Shown: positions 18,974 to 27,403 of the stretch, one piece after another
How positions within the stretch are numbered: position 1 is the stretch's first letter
Layout: every line of letters starts with the position of its first letter
Assembly (NCBI RefSeq): GCF_022601975.1
Contig: NZ_JAKVIR010000031.1
Coordinates: 1-64,000 of the forward strand
From: Pontibacter sp. E15-1
GTDB lineage: Bacteria; Bacteroidota; Bacteroidia; Cytophagales; Hymenobacteraceae
Direction of reading: 5' to 3'
DNA: 64,000 bases
Notes under the pieces: generated by a model
What the model was told of the DNA's origin: nothing
Databases searched by the model: none
The model's input: only the letters and a program-made list of their open reading frames with translations
Position numbers and translations under genes: made by a program

Positions 18974-19963
18974 CTATACCAGCTCGTGCTTAATCAGGTA
19001 CTCGGCAATTTGCACGGCGTTGGTGGCAGCGCCCTTGCGCAGGTTGTCTGCCACGATCCACATGTTGACGGTGCGTGGCTGGGTTTCGTCGAGGCGTACG
19101 CGGCCAACCAACACCTCGTCTTTGCCGTGGGCGTCCTTTGGCATCGGGTACTGCAGGTTTTTCACGTCGTCTACCACAACCACACCCTCGGTTTCCTTCA
19201 GGATGCTGTATACCTGATCCAGTGTGAAATCCTTCTCAAACTCCACGTTCACCGATTCCGAGTGGCCACCCATCACCGGGATGCGCACCGCAGTGGCCGT
19301 CACCTGGATCGAGTCGTCGCCCATGATCTTCTTGGTCTCAAGGATCATTTTCATCTCCTCTTTGGTATAGCCATTGTCCTGGAACACGTCGATGTGCGGC
19401 AGCACGTTCAGGTCGATAGGGTATGGATAGGCCATATCGCCTTTCTTGCCTGCGCGCTCGTTCATCAACTGGTCTACAGCAGCCTTGCCCGTGCCGGTTA
19501 CCGACTGGTAGGTGCTCACTACCACGCGCTTCATCTGCAGCTCTTTGTGCAGGTTATTCAGCGCCACCACCATCTGGATGGTCGAGCAGTTCGGGTTGGC
19601 AATTATTTTGTCTTCTTTTGTAAGCTCGTCGGCGTTGATCTCAGGCACCACCAGTTTCTTGGAAGGGTCCATGCGCCAGGCCGAGGAATTGTCTACTACT
19701 GTGATGCCTGCCTCGGCAAATTTCGGGGCCCACTCCGTGGACGTGCCGCCACCCGCCGAGAAAATAGCAATCTGTGGGGCAGCCGCAATCGCATCCTGCA
19801 TCCCGATAACCTTTATCTGTTTCCCCTTAAACTCCATCTGTTTTCCAACAGACCTCTCTGAAGCAACCAACAACAACTCGTCTACCGGAAAATTCCGTTC
19901 TTCCAGCACTTTCAAAATTTCGCCGCCAACCAATCCTGTGGCGCCTACAACTGCTACTTTCAT
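18974..19963 (-). CDS. asd: Aspartate-semialdehyde dehydrogenase
   Basis: 329 aa from the ATG at 19963 (MKVAVVGATGLVGGEIL); a longer frame to 20056 adds 31 residues that precede the Rossmann fold and look like leader sequence. Reduces aspartyl-4-phosphate to the semialdehyde with NADPH, feeding lysine/DAP, threonine and methionine synthesis. NAD(P)-binding GATGLVG at 8-14. Catalytic cysteine C126 in NPNCSTIQ. Substrate-binding RIPVMGGHSESV further on. Length is that of the usual Gram-positive/Bacteroidetes subtype. Confidence 0.96.
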   Translation of the reverse strand: MKVAVVGATGLVGGEILKVLEERNFPVDELLLVASERSVGKQMEFKGKQIKVIGMQDAIAAAPQIAIFSAGGGTSTEWAPKFAEAGITVVDNSSAWRMDPSKKLVVPEINADELTKEDKIIANPNCSTIQMVVALNNLHKELQMKRVVVSTYQSVTGTGKAAVDQLMNERAGKKGDMAYPYPIDLNVLPHIDVFQDNGYTKEEMKMILETKKIMGDDSIQVTATAVRIPVMGGHSESVNVEFEKDFTLDQVYSILKETEGVVVVDDVKNLQYPMPKDAHGKDEVLVGRVRLDETQPRTVNMWIVADNLRKGAATNAVQIAEYLIKHELV

Positions 19964-20287
19964 TGTTTTAAGGTGATAAAAGGTTAATTTGTTACTACTA
20001 ATCAGATGCGCGCAAGGGCCAGAAACAGGGCGTCTGCTGCTGACTGTGTTTTTCACGCGAGCGCAAATTAAGAAGTTTTTAATTTAAATCCGCTTTTCAT
20101 GCAAACTTTGCAATGTATAAATCCAACATTTTCTGTAATTTGATTTGGCAGGGAAGGGAACGCGCAAGTGAGCGAAGTGCCGCTGGCAGCGTGTAAGGAG
20201 AGTGCAGGTAGCCGGAAGCGGCCAGTTTTGCCAAAAGCGGGTTGCCGCCGAAGCATACATCGGAAAAATCGTTTAATATACCCTCGA

Positions 20288-21373
20288 ATGAAGATTCAAC
20301 TCTGCTTACTGCTTGTGCTCCTGAGCACCGTGTCGGTGTGGGCGCAGCAGAAAAAGGCCGTGAAAAAGCCACAAGACCAGACCTATGCCGAAAAGCTTGG
20401 CTGGCGCAAAGGAGACCGTGTCGTGATTCTGCACATAGACGACGCCGGAATGTCCTACGATTCCAACCAGGGCACCATCCGGGCGCTGGAAGAAGGCGTG
20501 GCCAATTCGGTGAGCGTGATGATGCCCTGCCCCTGGGTGCCCGGCTTTGTGCGCTACCTGCAGGCCCACCCAACCGTAGACGCCGGACTACACCTGACCC
20601 TGACCGCTGAGTGGCGCGATTACCGCTGGGGAGCCGTTGCCGGGAACCCGGCGGTGCCCGGCTTGATAGATCCGCAGGGAGCGCTTTGGCCGGAAGTGCA
20701 GCAAGTGGTGGCCCATGGCTCCCCGGACGAGGTGGAAAAAGAGATCCGGGCGCAGCTGCAACGGGCCCGCGCGATGGGCCTCAACCCCACGCACCTCGAC
20801 TCGCACATGGGCACTCTGTTTGCCACCCCGGAGTTTCTGGAGCGCTATATCAAAGTTGGGGTAGAGGAAAGGATTCCGGTGATGTTTCCGGGCGGCCACA
20901 ACAGCTTCCTGACGGCGCAGTACCAAGAGGAACTGAAGCAGCAGCTCATCAGCGAAGGGCGGTATACCGAAGGTCAGGCCCTGCCCATACCCCCCATCCT
21001 GGCGCAGACACACACGGTAGGCCAAACCATTTGGCAGGCGGGCTTGCCTGTGCTCGACGACCTCCACAACATGTCGTATGGCTGGCACCTGCCCGAGGGG
21101 GTGCCCGCCACTGCCGGGAACCTGCAGAAAATGAAGACGGCGCGCTACGTGGATGCCCTGCAGCAGATGAAGCCCGGCGTAACCATGGTAATCATGCACT
21201 GCACAGACCCTACGGAGGTGTTCGCCGAGATATCGGATTCCGGGCCCACGCGGCACGGCGACCTGCTGGCAATGCTGGACCCCGCCCTGCGCGAAGTCAT
21301 CCGGAAAGAAAAAATCATCCTAACCACCTGGCGCGAGCTGAAAGCGCGAAGGGATAAAGTGGGGCAGCAGTAA
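20288..21373 (+). CDS. YdjC/ChbG-family carbohydrate deacetylase, secreted
   Basis: 361 aa from the ATG at 20288. An upstream in-frame ATG at 20168 would put 40 residues before a clear signal peptide (KIQLCLLLVLLSTVSVWAQ). YdjC-like metal sites are visible: ILHIDDAGMSYDSNQ (the double Asp), the GLHLTLTAEW histidine and the HLDSHMGT motif. Enzymes of this fold remove N-acetyl groups from oligosaccharides such as chitobiose. A secreted form suggests periplasmic or surface action. No glycan operon is adjacent, so the substrate is unknown. Confidence 0.9.
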   Translation: MKIQLCLLLVLLSTVSVWAQQKKAVKKPQDQTYAEKLGWRKGDRVVILHIDDAGMSYDSNQGTIRALEEGVANSVSVMMPCPWVPGFVRYLQAHPTVDAGLHLTLTAEWRDYRWGAVAGNPAVPGLIDPQGALWPEVQQVVAHGSPDEVEKEIRAQLQRARAMGLNPTHLDSHMGTLFATPEFLERYIKVGVEERIPVMFPGGHNSFLTAQYQEELKQQLISEGRYTEGQALPIPPILAQTHTVGQTIWQAGLPVLDDLHNMSYGWHLPEGVPATAGNLQKMKTARYVDALQQMKPGVTMVIMHCTDPTEVFAEISDSGPTRHGDLLAMLDPALREVIRKEKIILTTWRELKARRDKVGQQ

Positions 21374-21374
21374 A

Positions 21375-21455
21375 ACTCCCCTCCTTGGACAAGCGAGAAT
21401 GGGAATTCAAAGCTTGCGAGCGTAGCTCTGAGGGGCAGGGGTGGTTTGACCCGTT
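21375..21455. repeat. C-rich / G-rich intergenic block
   Basis: Just after the deacetylase stop a C-rich run (CTCCCCTCC) is followed about 55 bp later by a G-rich run (GAGGGGCAGGGGTGG). They are partly complementary and resemble dispersed Bacteroidetes intergenic repeats, from memory only. Confidence 0.35.
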
Positions 21456-21543
21456 ACTGCATCAGGTTAACAGTCCGAAAAGCAGTGCCAAATCATTAAA
21501 AGTGTCACGCCCAGTATAATTCCATCATCCGCACTCCATACCT

Positions 21544-24117
21544 ATGAAACAAGCTATACTTGCACTGCTCCTGCTGTGCCCTTTCGCCGTAGTGGCACAA
21601 CTGCAGGACAACTTCTCAGACGGTGACTTCACGCAGAACCCTGCCTGGGCAGGAGATGCCGAGCGCTTTGTCGTCAATCCGCAAGGGCAGCTGCAGAGCA
21701 ACGGCCCCGCAGCAACGGGCACCACGCTGCAGCTGGTTACCGCTTCGGAGGCGGTGGCGGGCACGGTATGGGAGTTCTGGGCGAATCTGAAACTGGCCAC
21801 TTCCTCCGCCAACTACGCCGATGTATACCTCATCGCAGACGCGGCGGACCTGAACAGTGCCGCCGGTTATTTCGTGCGCCTGGGTGGCACACCCGATGAG
21901 GTGAGCCTGTTCCGGAAAGACAGCGGCAAGGCCCCGGTATACGTTATCAACGGCGAGGACAAAACGCTGGGCGGCACCGACAATGTGGTGCGCGTGCGCG
22001 TCAGCAGGAGTGTGGAGGAGGTATGGCACCTGGAAATCGACCTGTCGGGTACCGGCCAGCAGTACGTGAGCCAGGGCACCGCCACCGACGGAATGTATAC
22101 ACGCTCCCTCTATTTTGGCGTGGTGCTGCACTACTCTTCTGCCAACAGCCAGAAGTTCTTCTTCGACGATTTCACGGTGACGGATGCATACCCCCCAGCG
22201 GTGGCAGCGCTGCAAACCACCGCACCAGATGAGCTGTCGGTGGCCTTTACCGAGCCGCTCGCCCCTCTGCAAGCCGAAAATGTAGCGAACTATACCCTCA
22301 ACGGGAGCCAGAAGCCTGTCATCGCAGAATTGACGGAGGCAGGCACCGTGCGGCTCGTTTTCAGCCAGCCGTTTAAATCAGGTGAGAACACGTTGCGCGT
22401 GGCAAATCTGGCTGACCTGTATGGGAACACGCTGCCTGCGCCCCTCGATGTGCCTTTTGCGTTTGTGCTGCCTGCCGTGTTGCCGGGGTATAATCAGTTG
22501 CTCATCACGGAGATTATGGCCGACGAAACACCTGTGGTGGGGCTACCGGCGCAGGAGTACATCGAGTTGTATAACCCTACCGCGCAGGTGCTGTCGCTCA
22601 AAGGCATCCGGTATTCCGATGCCACCTCCACCACTATTTTTCCGGATGTTCAGTTATTGCCGCAGGAGTATGTCGTGGTGGTGCCGAATGCGCAGGTGGA
22701 GAACTTCCGAGGGTATGGCCAGGTGATCGGCATCAGCAACTTTCCGAGCCTGAACAACAGCGGCGAACTGCTGCAACTGCACCAGCCCAACGGCCGCCTC
22801 ATCTATGCGGTACAGTACTCCGATGCCTGGTATAAAGACCCCGGCAAGCGCGAGGGCGGCTGGAGCCTGGAGATGATTGACGTCACGAATCCCTGCGGTG
22901 GCATTGGCAACTGGACAGCCGCTGCAGCCCCACGCGGCGGGACGCCTGCCCAGCCAAACTCCGTAGCGGCCGCCAACCCCGACCACATGCCACCGGCGCT
23001 GGAAAGCGTGGCTGCGATTTCGGCAGACAAACTGCAACTGCGTTTCAATGAGCGCCTCGACAGCGTACAGGCGGCACAGGCAAGCGCTTATACCCTCAAT
23101 CCCACTATCGGAATTGCGGGGGTGGAGGTGCAGGGGCCACTGTTCTCAGAGGTTATCCTGACCTTGGCAGAGCCTCTGCAGGAGCGGCAGCTGTATACCC
23201 TCACGGCAACCGGCCTCACAGACTGCTCGGGCAATCTGAGCGCTTCGCAGCACATCACTTTTGCGTTGCCCTCAGCCCCATTGCCCGGCGATGTCGTCAT
23301 CAACGAAGTGCTCTTTAATCCGCGCCCCGGCGGGGCCGACTTCGTAGAACTGGTGAACCGCAGCGACAAGTACCTCGACCTGAAAAACTGGCAACTGGCC
23401 AATACCAGCGGCGACAGCATCAGCAATCGAAAAACCATTACGGCCACCAACTATGTGCTGGAGCCCGGGCAATACGTCGTCCTCACCACAAACCCCGAAA
23501 ACATCAGGATGAACTACCCGGCTGCCAGCGGGCAAAATTTTCTGGGAATGAGTAGCCTGCCCACCTACCCCGATGCCGCCGGAACGGTGGTTGTGCTGCA
23601 GGCCGATGGCCACACCGCCGACCGGTTCGCTTACAGCGAGAGAATGCATTTTGCATTGCTGGATGATAAGAATGGCGTGTCGCTGGAGCGGCTGCGGCTG
23701 GATGGCCCAACGCAGGCAGACAATTTTCACTCGGCGGCCACCACTGTTTTCGCCACGCCGGGGTATAAAAACTCGCAGTCGCAGGGGGAGGTGGCACTGG
23801 AGCAAATTTTTAAGATCGCGCCGCTGGTGTTTTCCCCGGACGGTGACGGCTACGAGGACTTCACCACCCTCAATTACAGCACCAGCCAGGCTGGCTTTGT
23901 CGCCACCATCACCGTGTTCGACGCACAGGGCCGCGAGATCAGGAAGCTTGCCCGGAACGAACTGCTGGCCGCAAACGGCTTCTTTCAGTGGGATGGTCTG
24001 CGGCAGGACGGCACCAAAGCCAGCATCGGCTATTACCTGTTTTACATCGAGCTATTTGACCTGAGCGGGCAGAAGCGGGAGTATAAGAAGAAGGTAGTGG
24101 TTGGGGGGAGGTTATAG
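21544..24117 (+). CDS. Large secreted lamin-tail-domain protein
   Basis: 857 aa. Signal peptide (MKQAILALLLLCPFAVVAQ). The order of parts: a laminin-G/jelly-roll-like region (~20-210); an Ig-like bacterial SbsA-type segment (~220-310); a first lamin-tail domain (LLITEIMADETP ... EYIELYNPTAQ, ~320-405); another Ig-like segment (~490-580); a second lamin-tail domain (DVVINEVLFNPRPGGADFVELVN, ~585-690); and a FlgD-like Ig C-terminus (VFSPDGDGYEDFTTL, VTVFDAQGREIRKL-type, ~765-857). Such proteins are exported and surface-associated; the C-terminal fold is of the type that can serve T9SS export. Possible adhesin or matrix protein. No catalytic motif seen. Confidence 0.85.
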   Translation: MKQAILALLLLCPFAVVAQLQDNFSDGDFTQNPAWAGDAERFVVNPQGQLQSNGPAATGTTLQLVTASEAVAGTVWEFWANLKLATSSANYADVYLIADAADLNSAAGYFVRLGGTPDEVSLFRKDSGKAPVYVINGEDKTLGGTDNVVRVRVSRSVEEVWHLEIDLSGTGQQYVSQGTATDGMYTRSLYFGVVLHYSSANSQKFFFDDFTVTDAYPPAVAALQTTAPDELSVAFTEPLAPLQAENVANYTLNGSQKPVIAELTEAGTVRLVFSQPFKSGENTLRVANLADLYGNTLPAPLDVPFAFVLPAVLPGYNQLLITEIMADETPVVGLPAQEYIELYNPTAQVLSLKGIRYSDATSTTIFPDVQLLPQEYVVVVPNAQVENFRGYGQVIGISNFPSLNNSGELLQLHQPNGRLIYAVQYSDAWYKDPGKREGGWSLEMIDVTNPCGGIGNWTAAAAPRGGTPAQPNSVAAANPDHMPPALESVAAISADKLQLRFNERLDSVQAAQASAYTLNPTIGIAGVEVQGPLFSEVILTLAEPLQERQLYTLTATGLTDCSGNLSASQHITFALPSAPLPGDVVINEVLFNPRPGGADFVELVNRSDKYLDLKNWQLANTSGDSISNRKTITATNYVLEPGQYVVLTTNPENIRMNYPAASGQNFLGMSSLPTYPDAAGTVVVLQADGHTADRFAYSERMHFALLDDKNGVSLERLRLDGPTQADNFHSAATTVFATPGYKNSQSQGEVALEQIFKIAPLVFSPDGDGYEDFTTLNYSTSQAGFVATITVFDAQGREIRKLARNELLAANGFFQWDGLRQDGTKASIGYYLFYIELFDLSGQKREYKKKVVVGGRL

Positions 24118-24288
24118 GTGCTTGCTCAAAAAAAGCAACTTATACCTATACCCATTGATTAGGATGCATCACACTCAATTTATAGACAAGGGGGATTCCG
24201 CTCATGCTAGTGAAAATCAACCATTATCACGCGATTAGTACGCATGCGTACGGCTCTTTCGGACTTCCCAGTCTGAAAGCCACCTGCA

Positions 24289-24502
24289 GGGGATTTCCTA
24301 ATCCCCGTGGTTCTGCTAACGCGGATTAGGAAATCCGCTTCAGGAAAAGTTTCGGATTAAGAAATCCGAAACAGCGGTTAGGCTCCATCAAAAGACAGCG
24401 ATGAGATATTCAACTTCGCTCGTTATTCAGACAGTATGGGCCTTTGGCCCAGTCGAGTCACAGACTCGACATTATTTTTAGACACCCCGAAAGCTTTCGG
24501 GG
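24289..24502. repeat. Cluster of six short hairpins between two convergent genes
   Basis: Three hairpins share a GGATT/AATCC stem with 4-nt loops (24289-24306, 24321-24338, 24350-24371); the first two are reverse-complement copies. Then come GGGCC-TTT-GGCCC (24438-24450), GTCGAGTC-ACA-GACTCGAC (24452-24470) and the palindrome CCCCGAAAGCTTTCGGGG (24485-24502). The whole 24118-24578 gap contains no believable gene. Confidence 0.8.
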
Positions 24503-24578
24503 CGCCATAAAAGAGAATGAGATGGCCTTGCTCTTGGCAGAGGCAGGAGGCGGGTGCAAAAAGAGCAGCAACTTACAA

Positions 24579-26012
24579 CTACATCATAACCCCTGCTGCC
24601 CAGTACAGGTAAGTCTTGGCTTTGGCGTATTTGGTGCGGAGGGTATAGAGTTTCGCCTGTGCCTCCAGCAGCTTCATTTCGCGGGAGTTTACCAGGAAAA
24701 GGGAGCTTTCCCCGTTCTGGAAGCGGATCACCTCGCCGTTGCGCAGGGTGGTGGCATTGTTTACCATTTGCTGCTGCAACCTGATCTGTTCTTCCAGCGC
24801 CAGCCACTCGTTATAGGCAGCCAGCAGGTTGTTCTCTATTTCGCGGGTGGTTTGGGTAAGCTCCAGGCTGTTTGCCTGCTGTTTGGCCTTGGTCAGTTGC
24901 AGTTTGCCGCGTTCCTCACGCAGGAAAAGGGGCAGGCTGAAGCTAAGGCCCAGCTTATAGTTTTCGCCCATAAACTGCCGGTCCAGTGCTTCGGGCTCCA
25001 GGTAAAAGTCTTTCTGCAGCAGGTTATACTCCGCATTCAGCTTGGGCTTGAGTTTATCGGCGGCAAACTGCCGCTCTATCTGGAGTTGTTCTCCCTTCAG
25101 GCTCAGTTTGCGCAGGTCCGGGTGGTTGGTGCGGGCTTCGTCCAGCAGCTGCCGGAGCGAGTCGAGGGGCAACGGCGACAACTCGCTTCCTGTCAGGGCC
25201 GGGATGGTGCTTTCCTGCAACTCCAACGGTACCTCATTGGCGGCCCACAGGTGCGTGGCCACCATCAGGCGGGCATTGTTGTAGCTCATGGCCGCATCCT
25301 GCAACAGCACCTGCCGTGATTGCATCTCAGTCAGGGCCTCCACAGTGTCAATGGCAGCCAGGTCACCTTCTTCCACCCGGGCACGCACCGACGCCAGCCG
25401 GAACCGCGCCAACTCCACCGATTCCTCATACAATTGCACCTGGCGGTAGTATAGCAGCCAGTCCCAGTAGTCTTTTGTCGCCTGCAGCAGCAATTTGTTG
25501 ATGAGCTTTACCTTCTCAGCCTCGGCAATGTCCTGGGTCAGGCGTGCTTGCCGGATAATGGCGCGTCGTTCATCAATAAACAGGCCTTGCCCCAGGGGCA
25601 CGGAAATGCCCACAGAGCTTAAGCCATTGGAAGGCGTGCTGTTTTCCGGGTTTAGCAGGGCGCCACTGTTTTTCTCATACCCCGCTTTTAGCTCCGGGCC
25701 AAACCAAAGAGGCACCCGCAGTGTGTTGTTCCAGAGATTGTAATACTCTTTGCCGCCAAACTCCTTTCGGTATACCTTGCTGGCGATAACAGGGTCCAGG
25801 GCACCGCGGGCAATGCGCAGTTCCTGCCGGGCCTGCTCTGTAAGCAGTGCCGCCTGCGAGGCCACGGGGTGGTATTGCAGAATGAGTTGGTGGAAATCGG
25901 GCAAGGCGAGCACCTGCACCGAGTCCTGGGCCTGGGCTATTGCGCCAGACATACCCAGGGTCAGCAGCAGGGCAAGCACCACCTGCAATCGTATTTGATT
26001 TATGATGCGCAT
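24579..26012 (-). CDS. TolC-family outer-membrane efflux protein
   Basis: 477 aa. Signal peptide (LQVVLALLLTLGMSGAIAQAQ). The remainder is long amphipathic coiled-coil helices in two repeats (around 85-270 and 300-460) with few cysteines, as in TolC outer-membrane channels. It supplies the exit duct of the exporter. Last gene of tetR-abc-hlyD-tolC: it begins 8 bp after the hlyD stop. Confidence 0.9.
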   Translation of the reverse strand: MRIINQIRLQVVLALLLTLGMSGAIAQAQDSVQVLALPDFHQLILQYHPVASQAALLTEQARQELRIARGALDPVIASKVYRKEFGGKEYYNLWNNTLRVPLWFGPELKAGYEKNSGALLNPENSTPSNGLSSVGISVPLGQGLFIDERRAIIRQARLTQDIAEAEKVKLINKLLLQATKDYWDWLLYYRQVQLYEESVELARFRLASVRARVEEGDLAAIDTVEALTEMQSRQVLLQDAAMSYNNARLMVATHLWAANEVPLELQESTIPALTGSELSPLPLDSLRQLLDEARTNHPDLRKLSLKGEQLQIERQFAADKLKPKLNAEYNLLQKDFYLEPEALDRQFMGENYKLGLSFSLPLFLREERGKLQLTKAKQQANSLELTQTTREIENNLLAAYNEWLALEEQIRLQQQMVNNATTLRNGEVIRFQNGESSLFLVNSREMKLLEAQAKLYTLRTKYAKAKTYLYWAAGVMM

Positions 26013-26020
26013 GCGGCAAA

Positions 26021-27400
26021 TTATTCCGTTTCTGAATCTGAGTACGTGGCCTGTCCTGCCGTTTTTTCCTCTTTTTTGCCCGTTGATTTTCCGTTGGTAT
26101 AGTCAGGCGGGAAACCGTTGAGCTGGCGCCAGATCTCATACCAGATCGGCACGGTGTTCAGCATGGCCCAGCCGTACACCCCCGAGCCAACCCGCAACGC
26201 CTCGGGCCAGGGGGCAGCGTCAGGGTCGGGCACCACCAGCATGCGGTATTTGCCGTCGGTGCCGGAGTTGTCAATTACGGCTACCTTGCCGCCAAACGTG
26301 CCGAAGCTAGCCCCCGGCCACCCCGAGAACACCAGCGTAGGCCATCCCTCGAACTGCAATCGTACCGGGTCGCCTTGCTTGATCAGGGGCAGATCCAGGG
26401 CGTTAATGTATAGCTCTGCGGCCAGGTCCGGGTTCTCGGGCATGATGGTGGCCAGTGCCTCGCCTTCTTTTATCGTTTCGCCTATACCTGCTTTCAGCGT
26501 CTTGACCAGGTAGCCGTCCTGTGGTGCCAGAATCTGGTAATACTGGCTCCGGACCTGCGTGCTGCTGTACTCGTTCTGGAGCTTGGCCACATCGGCCTGC
26601 GTGCCATAAATGTAGGAGCGTGTGGCACTCAGCTCTGCCTCGGCTTTTGCTATTTTGTCGCCGTATTCGGCTTGCAGCGAGTTGAGTTCGGTTCGCGCGT
26701 TCTGAAGCTCTGCCTGCGCGGCCTCGTATTTATTGATGATGGACACCAGCTTTGCCTGCGCCTCCTGTAGCTTCAGCCGGCGCTGCTCCAACTCTGTCAG
26801 CGACTTCAGGCCCTGGTCGTAAAGGCTTTCCTGGCGCTTAAACTGCGACTCCGCAATGGCCAGTTCCATGCGCTGGGCAACCACATCCATGCTGTCGCTC
26901 TGCAGTTTCAGGCGCGACTGCTCTACTTTGTTCCGGCCCTTCTGCAGGCTGAATACCAGGCCTTCGCGGAGTGCCTTTATTTGTGCCTGCATGGCCTTTT
27001 CTTTGGCTTCTGTAGCCTCCACAGCCCCCTTTTTCGCATCCACCTGCTCGCCCAGCCGCGTCAGCAGGTTCGGGTCCATATACTTCTCTTTGATCTCGGT
27101 AATACTGGCAATGGTGTCGCCTTGTCGCACAAAGGTGCCTTCCATCACATGCCACTTCGCTATCCGGCCGGCAATGGTGCTCTCTATTGTCTGGGGCCGG
27201 TCCTGGGGCGTGAGCGCTGTCAGGATGCCCAGCGACCGGATATTCTGTGTCCAGGGGAGGAACAGGGAAAGAAACAGGAGCAGGAAGATGCCCCCGATCC
27301 AGTAGGCAAGGGCGCGCCCTAAATGCGGGGTCTGCACCTCCGACATCACATCGAGGTGTGTTTGGCCCGTTTGCCCGGATATGGTAGGTTTTATAGCCAT
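26021..27400 (-). CDS. HlyD-family periplasmic adaptor
   Basis: 459 aa. One N-terminal membrane anchor (about 33-50: YWIGGIFLLLFLSLFLPW). The biotinyl-lipoyl half-motif IAGRIAKWHVMEGTFVRQGD follows at about 90. A long coiled-coil hairpin covers ~130-285, and the second lipoyl half is at LAPQDGYLVKTLKAGIGETI. C-terminal beta-barrel domain. This protein should link the ABC membrane protein to the TolC channel. Co-transcribed: it starts 3 bp after the ABC gene stop. Confidence 0.92.
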   Translation of the reverse strand: MAIKPTISGQTGQTHLDVMSEVQTPHLGRALAYWIGGIFLLLFLSLFLPWTQNIRSLGILTALTPQDRPQTIESTIAGRIAKWHVMEGTFVRQGDTIASITEIKEKYMDPNLLTRLGEQVDAKKGAVEATEAKEKAMQAQIKALREGLVFSLQKGRNKVEQSRLKLQSDSMDVVAQRMELAIAESQFKRQESLYDQGLKSLTELEQRRLKLQEAQAKLVSIINKYEAAQAELQNARTELNSLQAEYGDKIAKAEAELSATRSYIYGTQADVAKLQNEYSSTQVRSQYYQILAPQDGYLVKTLKAGIGETIKEGEALATIMPENPDLAAELYINALDLPLIKQGDPVRLQFEGWPTLVFSGWPGASFGTFGGKVAVIDNSGTDGKYRMLVVPDPDAAPWPEALRVGSGVYGWAMLNTVPIWYEIWRQLNGFPPDYTNGKSTGKKEEKTAGQATYSDSETE

Positions 27401-27403
27401 AGG

